From assembly GCA_965602945.1 (NCBI GenBank), contig CBFDBC010000047.1:1-20394 (forward strand): 20,394 nucleotides of DNA, written 5' to 3'. Shown here in pieces: positions 20,270 through 20,394 of the stretch. The position numbers and the translations under genes are program-made. How positions within the stretch are numbered: the first letter of the stretch is position 1; every line of letters starts with the position of its first letter. The notes under the pieces are model-generated. The model made no database searches. It saw nothing but the letters and a program-made list of their open reading frames with translations, and had not been told where the DNA came from. Origin of the DNA: JAUXEH01 sp965602945 (GTDB taxonomy: Bacteria > Acidobacteriota > Aminicenantia > Aminicenantales > Aminicenantaceae).

Positions 20270-20394
20270 TCGGTGAACTCATCCATTCTCTCGAGAAGAC
20301 CGCGTTTCATGCGTAAAAAGGAAATTCTCGATATCCGACCTCCGTGAGAGTCACTGCTTATCCGAATCGTCATCTGAAGTACCCATAAACACTC
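20270..20394. other. No recognisable gene
   Basis: Nothing convincing was found here. The longest frame is on the minus strand and overlaps the Fic remnant; a minus-strand frame ending at about 20348 with an acidic tail could be the end of a gene outside the window but has too few residues to judge. Confidence 0.4.

Noticed and set aside
20176..20373. 65-residue minus-strand frame starting MTIRISSDSHGG, reminiscent of a metallophosphoesterase start
   Set aside because: Only the SDSHG resemblance supports it; the rest does not match that family and it overlaps the Fic remnant.

Overview
The window looks like a chromosomal segment of a didermal (Gram-negative-type) bacterium. Several signal peptides, lipoboxes and outer-membrane beta-barrel candidates support this. 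The truncated first gene (three membrane helices followed by a TolB-like start) and the mix of secreted Asp-box propeller, M19 dipeptidase, DUF481 and DUF4136 proteins resemble what I know from Acidobacteriota and Candidatus Aminicenantes. That assignment rests on family recognition only. No rRNA, tRNA, CRISPR array, insertion sequence or phage gene was seen.

Layout. 1-448 (minus): start of a membrane-anchored TolB-like protein. 558-1879 (plus): two toxin-antitoxin (TA) modules, a ribbon-helix-helix/MazF pair and a Phd-YefM/RelE pair, each behind a TTGACA promoter with a palindromic operator. 2025-5198: three envelope genes, a DUF481 beta-barrel on plus, then a FadL-like and a small OmpA/Opa-like barrel on minus. 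5322-7487 (plus): a fusion of a dicarboxylate/amino-acid symporter domain and a periplasmic binding-protein domain. 7528-12582 (minus): a large secreted repeat protein with an Arg/Gln-rich tail, a DUF4136 lipoprotein, the tRNA methyltransferase TrmL, and an ArnT/GT39-like glycosyltransferase. 12660-16448 (minus): an M19 dipeptidase lipoprotein followed by a secreted Asp-box propeller, probably one operon ending at a clear intrinsic terminator. 16569-19335 (plus): a near-consensus promoter, a small membrane protein, and a SecA paralogue with a reduced middle region and a membrane-anchor-like tail. 19436-20269 (plus): a third TA module (RHH/MazF), then a promoter-like inverted-repeat region joined to the last 30-odd codons of a Fic-domain gene, read as a decayed TA-like locus.

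How the parts relate. The middle is envelope biology: outer-membrane barrels, lipoproteins, secreted peptide or polymer handling, a membrane glycosyltransferase and an unusual transporter. The edges are toxin-antitoxin material. The two candidates for something poorly described are the symporter/binding-protein fusion, where the usual ligand-contact residues appear changed in both halves, and the small-membrane-protein/SecA-like pair. A further thread is start-site architecture: several genes have a -10 box only 6-8 nt before the start codon and no Shine-Dalgarno sequence, suggesting leaderless transcripts beside ordinary Shine-Dalgarno-led genes.
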